A DNA stretch of 64,000 bases, taken from positions 496,001 to 560,000 of the forward strand of contig NZ_JAIOAP010000001.1 of the NCBI RefSeq assembly GCF_021190915.1. The letters are read 5' to 3'. The DNA comes from Cohnella silvisoli (lineage in GTDB: Bacteria; Bacillota; Bacilli; Paenibacillales; Paenibacillaceae). Below are positions 17,085 to 25,220 of this stretch, one piece after another (the stretch's first letter is position 1; each line of letters begins with the position of its first letter). Below the pieces are notes generated by a model. The model searched no databases. It saw only the letters and a list, made by a program, of their open reading frames with translations, and was not told the origin of the DNA. Both the position numbers and the translations under genes were made by a program.

Positions 17085-17426
17085 TGCTAATCAACTCCAG
17101 TCTAGACTACTATTTTGAAAATAATTCAGAAGCTTCGTCATATTTCGATTAACTAATACAATATGATAAATACGTATTAATTGAATTATACTTTGGTTTT
17201 CATACGTTGTATATATGCGTCAATAAGCCGGTACAGTAAAGAGTTTTGAGGAGTTCGAATAATTCTATAATGGATGATATAAGACATTTTTTTTGCCCTA
17301 AAACCAAATGACCTATTAATTTGTATTGACGTATTTAATGACTTGATTTATGATCAGGTTAATGAAAGGGGTAGCCATGGATTGCAGCATTTGTATTAAA
17401 TCATAGACGATTATAGCCGGGGGATT
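17085..17426. promoter_or_regulatory. divergent control region between the GntR-LacI genes and the mannosidase operon
   Basis: A/T-rich interval without a gene. It holds a near-perfect palindrome TAAATACGTATTAA at 17167-17180, a related CATACGTTGTAT element at about 17200-17212, and TTGACGTATTTAATG at 17326-17340, which overlaps the rightward promoter. The repeated ACGTAT core resembles in style the T/A-rich palindromes used by AraR-type GntR-LacI repressors. The three are candidate operators controlling both directions. Confidence 0.5.
17326..17354 (+). promoter_or_regulatory. sigma-A type promoter of the alpha-mannosidase operon
   Basis: -35 TTGACG at 17326-17331, 17-base spacer, -10 TATGAT at 17349-17354, about 70 bases before the mannosidase start. 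The -35 is part of the TTGACGTATTTAATG element, so a repressor bound there would block the polymerase. Confidence 0.65.
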
Positions 17427-20189
17427 ATGGAGATGAAAACGAAATTGAGCAGAATTCATGTCGTATCTCATACGCATTGGGACAGGGAATGGTACCAGGA
17501 TTTTCAAAGCTTTAGAGTTAGGTTGACTTATATGATGGATGAACTGATAGGGAATATGGAGAGCGACCCAAAGTACTTATTTTTTATGCTGGACGGACAG
17601 ACGATCCTCTTGGACGATTATCTGGAAATACGTCCGGAGAATCGAAATCGGTTGGAGACATTGATTAAGAACGGTCGAATATCCATCGGTCCATGGTATG
17701 TAATGCCGGATGAATTTCTTGTAAGCGGGGAGGCGCTTATACGCAATCTCCAGAAGGGAATGCGGCAGTCCCGATCATGGGGAATGGAACCTATGAAATC
17801 AGGCTATATCGTTGATATGTTTGGCCATAATAGCCAAATGCCGCAAATTTTCCGGGGATTCGGCATCGACAATGCGGTGCTGTTCCGCGGCTTCCATGGA
17901 GACGGCGACCCGGCGGAAATTTGGTGGGAGGGCGCGGACGGCAGTCGCGTGCTTGGCTTGAAGTTGGATGAGGACCGTTGTTACAGCGATTTTTATTTTG
18001 CATTGCGTTGGCCTTTCTTCGACAGGGACAGAGCCTACGAAGAGCACCGGGAGGAGCTGGTTGAACGCGCCGTTAAGCTAATGGCGTACAAATGCGCACG
18101 TTCGACGGCATCGGTTGGACTATCGCTTGACGGTGTAGATCATATCGAGATGGAACCGCACGTGCCGTTAATCCTTAATATTCTTAATAAATCCGACAAG
18201 TTGGATACCGAGTTTATTCATTCCACGATAGAAGCTTATTTGGAAGAGCTTCGCAAAGAACCTCTGGAACTGAAAGTATATAAGGGAGAGCAATCAACGC
18301 AAGGCTACAATGGCTTGAACAATTGGATGCCGGAGAATACGCTCTCATCGCGTATCCATCTAAAGCAAATGAACCATGAATGCGAAACGCTGCTTGAAAA
18401 GTGGGCGGAACCTCTTGCCGTAATGGCCGGTCTGGAAGGAAGGCTGTATCCCAAGGCGTTCCTGAACAAAGCATGGGAATACTTGCTTCAGAATCATCCT
18501 CATGATTCGATATGCGGTTGTTCCATCGATCAAGTTCATCGGGATATGCTGTACCGTTTCGATCAATCCCGCTTAATTGCCGGGCAGATGATCAAAGAGC
18601 AAGCAAGTTACATTGTCAATCATTTGAGCGAAGAAGCCTTGAAGGGCGCGCAAGCCCTAGTTGTATTCAATCCTGCTCCTTATGAATTGGATCAGATCAT
18701 TGAAGCGGAACTTGATCTTCCCATCCATACGGATGTCGCCGTTTCTTGGAAAGGATTGAATCTTCAAGGCACGTCTTTTCGGCTATTCGATAAGGACGAC
18801 AAGGAAATCCCCTATCAGGTATTGGGAATTGAGCAGAATCGCGCAAGCATGCATAGGCCATATGGTGAACTGCCCCGGTATGAACCGGTTGACCGATTCC
18901 GGATTGCTTTCTCTGCCCAGGTACCGGCACTAGGCTATACGGCCTACAGGCTGGATCCTTATACGATTAGTCCAGAAGCTCCGCTTGAATATAACGCCAA
19001 AAAACTGGTAGCGCCGATTAGGCACCTCGGATCGATGCAGGTCGCAGAGCATACATGGAATAATGGACGAATTGTGCTTTATGTTCATCGGAATGGAACA
19101 ATTGATCTGACGGATCTGGAAACGGGATCTAAGTATGAAGGGTTGCTGCTCTTCGAGGACGAAGCGGATGCCGGTGACGGCTGGAGTCATGTGCCGCCTG
19201 CCACCAATGAGAAAGTGACTTCGCACGGCGCGGAAGCCATTATTTCGATGGTATTCGACGGTCCCTTTCAAACGCGAATCCGCATCCAGAGCAAATTAGT
19301 TCTTCCACGATCGCTATCTCCGGATGAAAATAGCCGCAGCAGCGAATATACAGAAGTACAAGTCACGACTCTAATAGATTTAAAGAAGGACGATCCGATT
19401 GTGTATTGCCGCACGATGATCAAGAACACGGCAAGGGATCACAGGCTGCTGTTATTATTTCCGGCCGTACCGGACGCAGAGCATTATTATACCAGTACGC
19501 CGTTCGATCTTGTGAAGCGAAATGTGCGCAAGCATGATTATTCTGCGTATGTGCGTAAACCCTTGGAAGTCGTGCCGCATAATGGACTGATAGCGGTTGA
19601 AGAAGGCGGAAACGGGCTGGCGGTCATGAGCCGCGGGTTATACGAAGCGAGCGTGCGGGATAAAGAGAAGCGCACGATTGCCCTGACGCTGTTTCGCAGC
19701 ACAAGCAAGGAAGTGATGGAGGACGGCGGGAACGGCGGTCAACTTTTGCGAGAGTTGGATTTTCGATATGCGATACGACCGTTCGATCCAAGGGTTTGCG
19801 ATAAGGCCCGATTGTGGAGGGAGCAACAGCAATTCGTGAGCGGAGTTAGGACGATGGGCCGTAAAGCCGGCAAGCGCTTTTCCGAGACGCCTCATAAGAG
19901 AGAAGCCAACTTGCCTGCGGCAAAGTCCTATCTCGAGCTCTCGTCGCAGGAATTTGTTCTAAGCGCTTTCAAGGAAGCGGAAGATGAAGCGGGCTGTTGG
20001 ATCATCAGGCTTGTTAACGTGACGGAGCGGGAAGGGCAAGGACGGCTGACGTTCGGACGCGACATCTCGAAAGTTGAATGGGTTGAATTGGATGAGACTG
20101 TAATATCCGTTCTGCATGCTGACAAGCAAGCCGTGCAAATATCGGGAGCAGCCAAGAAAATAGTAACGGTTAAAATACGATTCGCATAA
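17427..20189 (+). CDS. GH38 alpha-mannosidase, cytoplasmic
   Basis: 920 aa retaining zinc-dependent alpha-mannosidase without a signal peptide, so it would act on imported manno-oligosaccharides. The N-terminal catalytic domain begins with IHVVSHTHWDREWYQDF, with Zn ligands H17 and D19. The nucleophile/ligand is D130 in YIVDMFGHNSQMPQIF, and the late Zn ligand is in NHPHDSICGCS. The mid helical domain and large C-terminal beta-sandwich are of normal family length. ATG 17427 is close to GGGGG; ATG 17433, two codons later, has better spacing and may be the real start. First gene of a long operon with two permeases, a binding protein and further glycosidases. Confidence 0.95.
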   Translation: MEMKTKLSRIHVVSHTHWDREWYQDFQSFRVRLTYMMDELIGNMESDPKYLFFMLDGQTILLDDYLEIRPENRNRLETLIKNGRISIGPWYVMPDEFLVSGEALIRNLQKGMRQSRSWGMEPMKSGYIVDMFGHNSQMPQIFRGFGIDNAVLFRGFHGDGDPAEIWWEGADGSRVLGLKLDEDRCYSDFYFALRWPFFDRDRAYEEHREELVERAVKLMAYKCARSTASVGLSLDGVDHIEMEPHVPLILNILNKSDKLDTEFIHSTIEAYLEELRKEPLELKVYKGEQSTQGYNGLNNWMPENTLSSRIHLKQMNHECETLLEKWAEPLAVMAGLEGRLYPKAFLNKAWEYLLQNHPHDSICGCSIDQVHRDMLYRFDQSRLIAGQMIKEQASYIVNHLSEEALKGAQALVVFNPAPYELDQIIEAELDLPIHTDVAVSWKGLNLQGTSFRLFDKDDKEIPYQVLGIEQNRASMHRPYGELPRYEPVDRFRIAFSAQVPALGYTAYRLDPYTISPEAPLEYNAKKLVAPIRHLGSMQVAEHTWNNGRIVLYVHRNGTIDLTDLETGSKYEGLLLFEDEADAGDGWSHVPPATNEKVTSHGAEAIISMVFDGPFQTRIRIQSKLVLPRSLSPDENSRSSEYTEVQVTTLIDLKKDDPIVYCRTMIKNTARDHRLLLLFPAVPDAEHYYTSTPFDLVKRNVRKHDYSAYVRKPLEVVPHNGLIAVEEGGNGLAVMSRGLYEASVRDKEKRTIALTLFRSTSKEVMEDGGNGGQLLRELDFRYAIRPFDPRVCDKARLWREQQQFVSGVRTMGRKAGKRFSETPHKREANLPAAKSYLELSSQEFVLSAFKEAEDEAGCWIIRLVNVTEREGQGRLTFGRDISKVEWVELDETVISVLHADKQAVQISGAAKKIVTVKIRFA

Positions 20190-20216
20190 TAAACATTCTT
20201 CTGGAGGAGTGAGTGA

Positions 20217-21122
20217 ATGCGCCGGGATGTATGGAATAACCGCTATTTATATTTATTTATACTTCCTGGAGTTATCTGGTTCCTCGTGTTCTGCTACCAG
20301 CCGATGTACGGGTTGCTGATTGCATTTAAGGACTACGATATCGTCGCAGGGGTACTTGATAGCCCATGGGTGGGATTGAAGTATTTCGAGAATTTTTTCC
20401 GGGATTATCACTTTAAAAATATTATGGTTAACACCGTCGCCATTAGTCTGCTTAAGCTGATTATCGGCTTTCCCGCACCGATTCTATTGGCGTTGTTGCT
20501 CAACGAGATTAGAGCCAGAACTTTCAAACGCATTGTGCAAACGGTTTCATACCTGCCTTTCTTCGTCTCCTGGGTAGTCGTAGCCGGAATTTGGTACGAG
20601 CTGTTGACCTTCGACCAAGGCGGGATAGTGAATACGTTTCTTATGAGTGTCGGTCTTATTAAAGAACCCGTCTTCTGGTTCGGCAACGAAAATTATTTCT
20701 GGTGGATTGTAGTCGTCTCCGATATTTGGAAGGGAATCGGTTGGGGAGCCATTATTTACTTGGCCGCCTTATCCGGTATTGACGAAGAGCTTTACGAGGC
20801 ATCCGTAATGGATGGCGCTAATCGTTGGAAACAGACATGGCACATTACGCTTCCGGGTATTCGCAGCACAATTATTATTTTGTTTATTTTTTCCGCGGGA
20901 AATATTATGAACGCCGGATTCGATCAAATTTATGTCATGCAGAATCCTACAGTGATGGGGCGGGCTGAAATTATCGATACCTATGTGATGACAACGGGGA
21001 TTTTTCAAGCGAATTATTCCATTGCTACTGCAGTCGGATTGTTTAAATCGATTATCGGTTTGGGACTGCTATTGATGACGAACGCGTTGGTTAAGCTGTT
21101 CGGCGAGGACGGGATACTATGA
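20217..21122 (+). CDS. LplB-type sugar ABC transporter permease
   Basis: 301 aa membrane protein with six predicted helices. It opens with YLYLFILPGVIWFLVFCYQP, followed by the LplB-typical MYGLLIAFKDYDIVAG. The EAA loop is YEASVMDGANRWKQTWHITLPG. CTGGAGGAGTGAGTG precedes ATG 20217. Its stop overlaps the start of the next permease (ATGA at 21119-21122), so the two subunits are translationally coupled. Together with the lipoprotein at 22081 it forms an importer whose substrate is likely a mannoside, judged from the preceding alpha-mannosidase. Confidence 0.93.
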   Translation: MRRDVWNNRYLYLFILPGVIWFLVFCYQPMYGLLIAFKDYDIVAGVLDSPWVGLKYFENFFRDYHFKNIMVNTVAISLLKLIIGFPAPILLALLLNEIRARTFKRIVQTVSYLPFFVSWVVVAGIWYELLTFDQGGIVNTFLMSVGLIKEPVFWFGNENYFWWIVVVSDIWKGIGWGAIIYLAALSGIDEELYEASVMDGANRWKQTWHITLPGIRSTIIILFIFSAGNIMNAGFDQIYVMQNPTVMGRAEIIDTYVMTTGIFQANYSIATAVGLFKSIIGLGLLLMTNALVKLFGEDGIL

Positions 21123-22006
21123 GAATCAGCCGTGGACAAAAGCTATTTGCCCTTATCAACTATGGACTCTTAATCGCGCTGTCGATCTCCATCCTGTTTC
21201 CTTTCTGGAGAATCGCTGTCCTTTCATTGAACGATGGGCTTGATGCGTTAAGGGGAGGCATTTATTGGTGGCCGCGTAAGTTTACTTTGAGCAACTATTC
21301 CGTTATTTTTGCCCAATCTCAGATTACGGAAGCGTATAAGGTAACGATTATCCGAACCGTGATCGGCACTTTCCTATCCGTGTTCTTCATGTCGTTAATG
21401 GCTTATGGCTTATCCAAAAAACACTTGCGGGGAAGACAAGTGGTTAATGTCATGATCCTGATCACGATGTTCTTCGGAGGCGGATTAATTCCTCTCTATC
21501 TTTTATTGAAAGATTTGCATCTGCTGAATTCGATTTGGGTTTATATTGTTCCGTCGATTTACTCCGTATGGAATATCATCTTATTCCGAACCTTCTTTCA
21601 GATGCTCCCCGCAGCTCTGGAGGAATCCGCCAAGATAGATGGCGCAAACGATCTGACCGTCTATTTCAGAATAGTTGCCCCATTGTCATTGCCGATCTTC
21701 GCGACGATCTCGCTGTTCGTGGCAGTCGGTCATTGGAACGACTGGTTTTCCGGAACGGTGTTCGTTCAGAGCAAGGATTTGATTCCTTTGCAAACGCTTC
21801 TGATGAACGTCATTCGGGAAAATGACAGCGCGTCGATGATCGCGGGAGGGGCGGCGAATTTAACAAGCGAAAGAGTGAGAAACGTCACGAGCAGTTCGGT
21901 AAAAATGGCTACGTTGGTGGCGACTATTCTTCCTGTCGTATGCTTGTATCCGTTCCTGCAAAAGTATTTCGTCAAGGGGGTGATGGTAGGTTCGATCAAG
22001 GGTTAG
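21119..22006 (+). CDS. YtcP-type sugar ABC transporter permease
   Basis: 295 aa partner permease. Typical features are LSIFPFWR-like first-helix residues (SISILFPFWRIAVLSLND), the EAA loop LEESAKIDGANDLTVYFRIVAPLSLP, the WNDWFSG segment before the large loop, and the C-terminus YFVKGVMVGSIKG. It starts inside the stop of the preceding gene. The binding-protein gene begins 74 bases downstream. Confidence 0.93.
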   Translation: MRISRGQKLFALINYGLLIALSISILFPFWRIAVLSLNDGLDALRGGIYWWPRKFTLSNYSVIFAQSQITEAYKVTIIRTVIGTFLSVFFMSLMAYGLSKKHLRGRQVVNVMILITMFFGGGLIPLYLLLKDLHLLNSIWVYIVPSIYSVWNIILFRTFFQMLPAALEESAKIDGANDLTVYFRIVAPLSLPIFATISLFVAVGHWNDWFSGTVFVQSKDLIPLQTLLMNVIRENDSASMIAGGAANLTSERVRNVTSSSVKMATLVATILPVVCLYPFLQKYFVKGVMVGSIKG

Positions 22007-22080
22007 TTCAAGGCTTAAATGCGGTTTATAAGAAGGGGCAAGTGCAAGCTGGTCTGTCTACCATGGAAGGGGAAGGTAAA

Positions 22081-23709
22081 GTGGATAAAAAGAAAGGGTA
22101 CGTTTCAATTGCAATACTGCTTGTCGTTATCCTGCTTGTATCGCTTGTGGGATGCACCAACTCGAAAAACGCAAACGACAATGCACAGACGCCAGCTTCG
22201 GCGAGCGGAACGAGCACGGAATCGGCAGCGCCGAATCCGGAGCCGTTAAAATTCACCTTTCATACCTTCATTGGCGCTCCGCTTCAGGAGAACAACGAGA
22301 TGGCGCAATGGCTGAAAGAAAATAAAAACATTGAGTTCGATTATGAGTTTGAAAAAGTAGGCGACAAAATTACCGAGAAGCTGAATCTGATGCTAGCCAG
22401 CGGAGAAGTGCCCGACGTGATGGAAGTCGATAATTATGCTTCGGCCATTGACGTTGTTAACAAGATGGGAGAAGCCGGCCTTGTTATTTCGGTCGACGAA
22501 TGGCTGAAGAAATATCCGGATCTTATTAAATACAGTGATCCGAAGTATAACGATGCGGTATTCCGCAGCAAGAAAGACGGGAAATTCTATATGATCCCGA
22601 CGAACTATGCGGGACACGAAGCCGTCAAGAAGTCCGACGTTGGACCGATCATTCGGGAGGACTGGCTGAAGCAGGTGGGAATGGAGGCGCCGAAAACGCC
22701 CGATGAATTAATCGAAGTGTTGAGGGCGTTCAAGGAGAAAATTCCCGACTTGAACGGTAAGAAAATCATTCCGGCGAGCTTCGACGGCTTCAAGCAATTT
22801 ATCGCCGATGCTTGGACGAAAAGTTATTATGATCTATCCGAGGATAACAAGTCGCTTGTATTCCAGTTTAATGACCCCAGAATCGAAGAATATATGGTGT
22901 TCATGAACAAGCTTTACCGCGAAGGCTTGCTCGATCCCGAAATGTTCGCGCAACAGCCCGAACAGTACATGGAGAAGCTGGCTTCCGGCCGTGTAGGCTA
23001 TACGGTAAGAATTTATTGGGATATGGACCAGGTGAACGCTTCGCTGAAAGCGGCCAACCCGGAAACCCGATTCGTTCCGAGCCCTGTAATAAGGGTGCCG
23101 GGTAACCCGATGCCGATCTATACAAGCGGGACTCCACGGGCATTCACGGGACTAGTAATCTCTAAGAAGTTTGCCGAGAACGGCGACAATCTGGCGCGTT
23201 TGATGGAGTATTTGAACTGGTGTGCGACCGACGATGCGATCCGGATGCTGAAGTATGGTCCGGAAGGCAAGTACTATGAGAAGAACAGCGAAGGGCTCTA
23301 TGCCTTGAAAGAGGAATTCGTTGCCGAGCGGGACAAGGAAAACAGCGATTTCATCCCGAAAACGGGCTTAAACCAATACAATTTATTAAGATCGTTTACT
23401 ATTCCGACAGATGAAGTGAATCCCAGAACGGAGGAAGCGCAGTTGGGCACGATTTGGGATGAAGCGAAGATCGAATCGGATCCGCTCGCCTTTCAGTTAA
23501 CGTCGCCAGGGCCGATCGAAACGGAGAAGTGGGGACAGATGTGGGCTGAGTTCGACATGTGGCAGTCGAAGGCGATCACGGCCAAATCCGAAGATGAGGT
23601 CCGCAAAAAAACGCAGGAAATGCTTAAGGCATTTGAATCGAGCGGGGCGCGGGATATCGTGAATGAAAGATTGAAGTCGATCGAGACGTTCTTGGCCGAT
23701 AACCAATAG
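22081..23709 (+). CDS. LplA-type solute-binding lipoprotein
   Basis: 542 aa extracellular lipoprotein of the large (about 500-570 aa) LplA family. GTG 22081 is chosen because AAGGGGAAGG lies 4 bases upstream and the resulting protein begins with a compact signal peptide ending in the lipobox SLVGC (C25). The open frame extends further upstream to 21940, inside the permease gene, but no signal peptide would result. Family blocks include IREDWLKQVGMEAPKTPDEL and GKFYMIPTNY. Third component of the mannosidase-operon importer. Confidence 0.93.
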   Translation: MDKKKGYVSIAILLVVILLVSLVGCTNSKNANDNAQTPASASGTSTESAAPNPEPLKFTFHTFIGAPLQENNEMAQWLKENKNIEFDYEFEKVGDKITEKLNLMLASGEVPDVMEVDNYASAIDVVNKMGEAGLVISVDEWLKKYPDLIKYSDPKYNDAVFRSKKDGKFYMIPTNYAGHEAVKKSDVGPIIREDWLKQVGMEAPKTPDELIEVLRAFKEKIPDLNGKKIIPASFDGFKQFIADAWTKSYYDLSEDNKSLVFQFNDPRIEEYMVFMNKLYREGLLDPEMFAQQPEQYMEKLASGRVGYTVRIYWDMDQVNASLKAANPETRFVPSPVIRVPGNPMPIYTSGTPRAFTGLVISKKFAENGDNLARLMEYLNWCATDDAIRMLKYGPEGKYYEKNSEGLYALKEEFVAERDKENSDFIPKTGLNQYNLLRSFTIPTDEVNPRTEEAQLGTIWDEAKIESDPLAFQLTSPGPIETEKWGQMWAEFDMWQSKAITAKSEDEVRKKTQEMLKAFESSGARDIVNERLKSIETFLADNQ

Positions 23710-23724
23710 CAACAATGGCGAGAA

Positions 23725-23774
23725 GGCGGGCGCCAATAGTTATCCGTTCTTCGGGATCGGGCGTCCGCTGTAAT
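23725..23774 (+). terminator. imperfect intercistronic hairpin
   Basis: GGCGGGCGCC pairs imperfectly with GGGCGTCCGC, with a small inner ATCC/GGGAT stem. There is no T run. It probably marks the 3' boundary of the binding-protein message inside the operon. Confidence 0.4.
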
Positions 23775-23800
23775 CATCACTATTATATGGAGGGGTATTG

Positions 23801-25220
23801 ATGAGTAACCTATCCGAAAACGGGCTTGAGTCAATCCAGCTCCGGGATCGATAATGTTCCGTCCCAAGATCCGCATTTTCTCGAATTGCTTAAAGAAACG
23901 GCAATCCATGCGCTTAAGGCCAAGCGTAATCATGTTTCCTTAGCGTGTTGGAGCGGAGGGAACGAGCTTACGGACAGGGATGGGCGTCCAGCAACTTATG
24001 AAGACGAAAATATCAGTTTGCTGAAATCGCTTGTTGAACAATACGATCCAATGCGCTATTTTCTGCCAACATCGGCATCCGGTCCGTCCGAATTTCTGCT
24101 GGCTGATCGACCGGGTATGAATGAGGATGTTCATGGCCCATGGAAATACGCGGGACCTGAGGAGCATTACCGGTTGTTCAACGAATCGGACAGTCTGCTG
24201 CACAGTGAATTTGGGGTCGACGGTTGCTGCTCCGTGCAGTCGATGAAACGTTTTTTGCCGGAGAAAGATCTTGCGGTAACCTCGGTGCTCGATAATCTGG
24301 TATGGCGTCATCAGGGGGAATGGTGGGATACATTGGAACGCAGCAAGCTAATGTTCGGGGAGATGGCTGATCTTGAACAATTGGCGGCCGCGAGTCAGTG
24401 GGTTCAGGCGGAAGGGCTTAGGTATGCGCTCGAAGCGAACCGCAGGCGCAAGTACCGCAACAGCGGAAGCATCGTGTGGCAATTTAACGAGCCATGGCCG
24501 AATGTTTCGTGCACCAGTCTCGTTGATTATTACGGCATTCCCAAGTTGGCGTATTACGGGGTTCGCAATGCGTACCGGAATACCCTTTTGTCATTGAAAT
24601 ACGAGAAGCTGATATTCCGTCGCGGCGAGACGTTCACGGCTTCTTGTTATGCTCATAATAGCGGCAAAGAACGCAGCATCGAATGGGAAGCGGAATGCTT
24701 TGATCTTAATGGCCGCTTTCTGTGGAACAAGCGGGGATCCGCCAAGATGGAGGCGCAATCCGCCATTAAGGTGGCTGATTTTACGATGCGAATCGAGGAA
24801 GCGATCCCGGAAATATTCGCGGTCCGATTAAAGTGGGATGAAGCGGAGAGCAACATCTATTTATTCTCGACGCGGGAGGAAAGTTACTTCCAGCCCCTGC
24901 TAGAGGTTGAAAAGCCGGATTTGGATTGGTCGTTGGCGGATCAAACCCTGCTTATGGAGACGAATACGCTAATCAACCGTTATGTCGTCCGTAACATAGG
25001 ATCTGTGGTTGCTCTCTATGTCAGACCCGGATGGACAGAAGAGTCTTCTTCGGTGCCGGGTTGTGCACACTATACGGTATTGCTGCCTGGGGAAAGTCGA
25101 GTTTTTGAAGTGCCGGAGAGGTTGGACAAGAGTGATCCCTCGTCTGCGGCAGCTCAAATAAAGTTCATGGCTTGGAATGATTCATTCACAACCAAGCCCA
25201 AATCGGGAGGCTTAAAATGA
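23801..25220 (+). pseudogene. 5'-truncated GH2 beta-mannosidase
   Basis: From TTG 23826 on, 464 codons encode the catalytic half of a GH2 beta-mannosidase. The acid/base is E47 in CWSGGNE, the nucleophile is E128 in LLHSEFGVDG, and the barrel end (IVWQFNEPWPNVSCTSLVDYYG) and C-terminal beta domains follow. Intact family members are about 800-850 aa, so roughly 350-400 N-terminal residues (sugar-binding domain, immunoglobulin-like domain and start of the barrel) are missing. A good ribosome site (TGGAGGGG) and ATG 23801 lie just upstream, but that frame stops after 17 codons and is one base out of phase. The best reading is an internal deletion that joined the original start to the catalytic half. 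The 3' end is intact and overlaps the next gene (ATGA). Activity is unlikely, since the missing N-terminal part contributes to the fold. Confidence 0.8.

Noticed and set aside
24373-24597. Plus-strand open frame inside the GH2 gene in another frame
   Set aside because: Shadow of the GH2 coding frame; no ribosome site and no homology visible.
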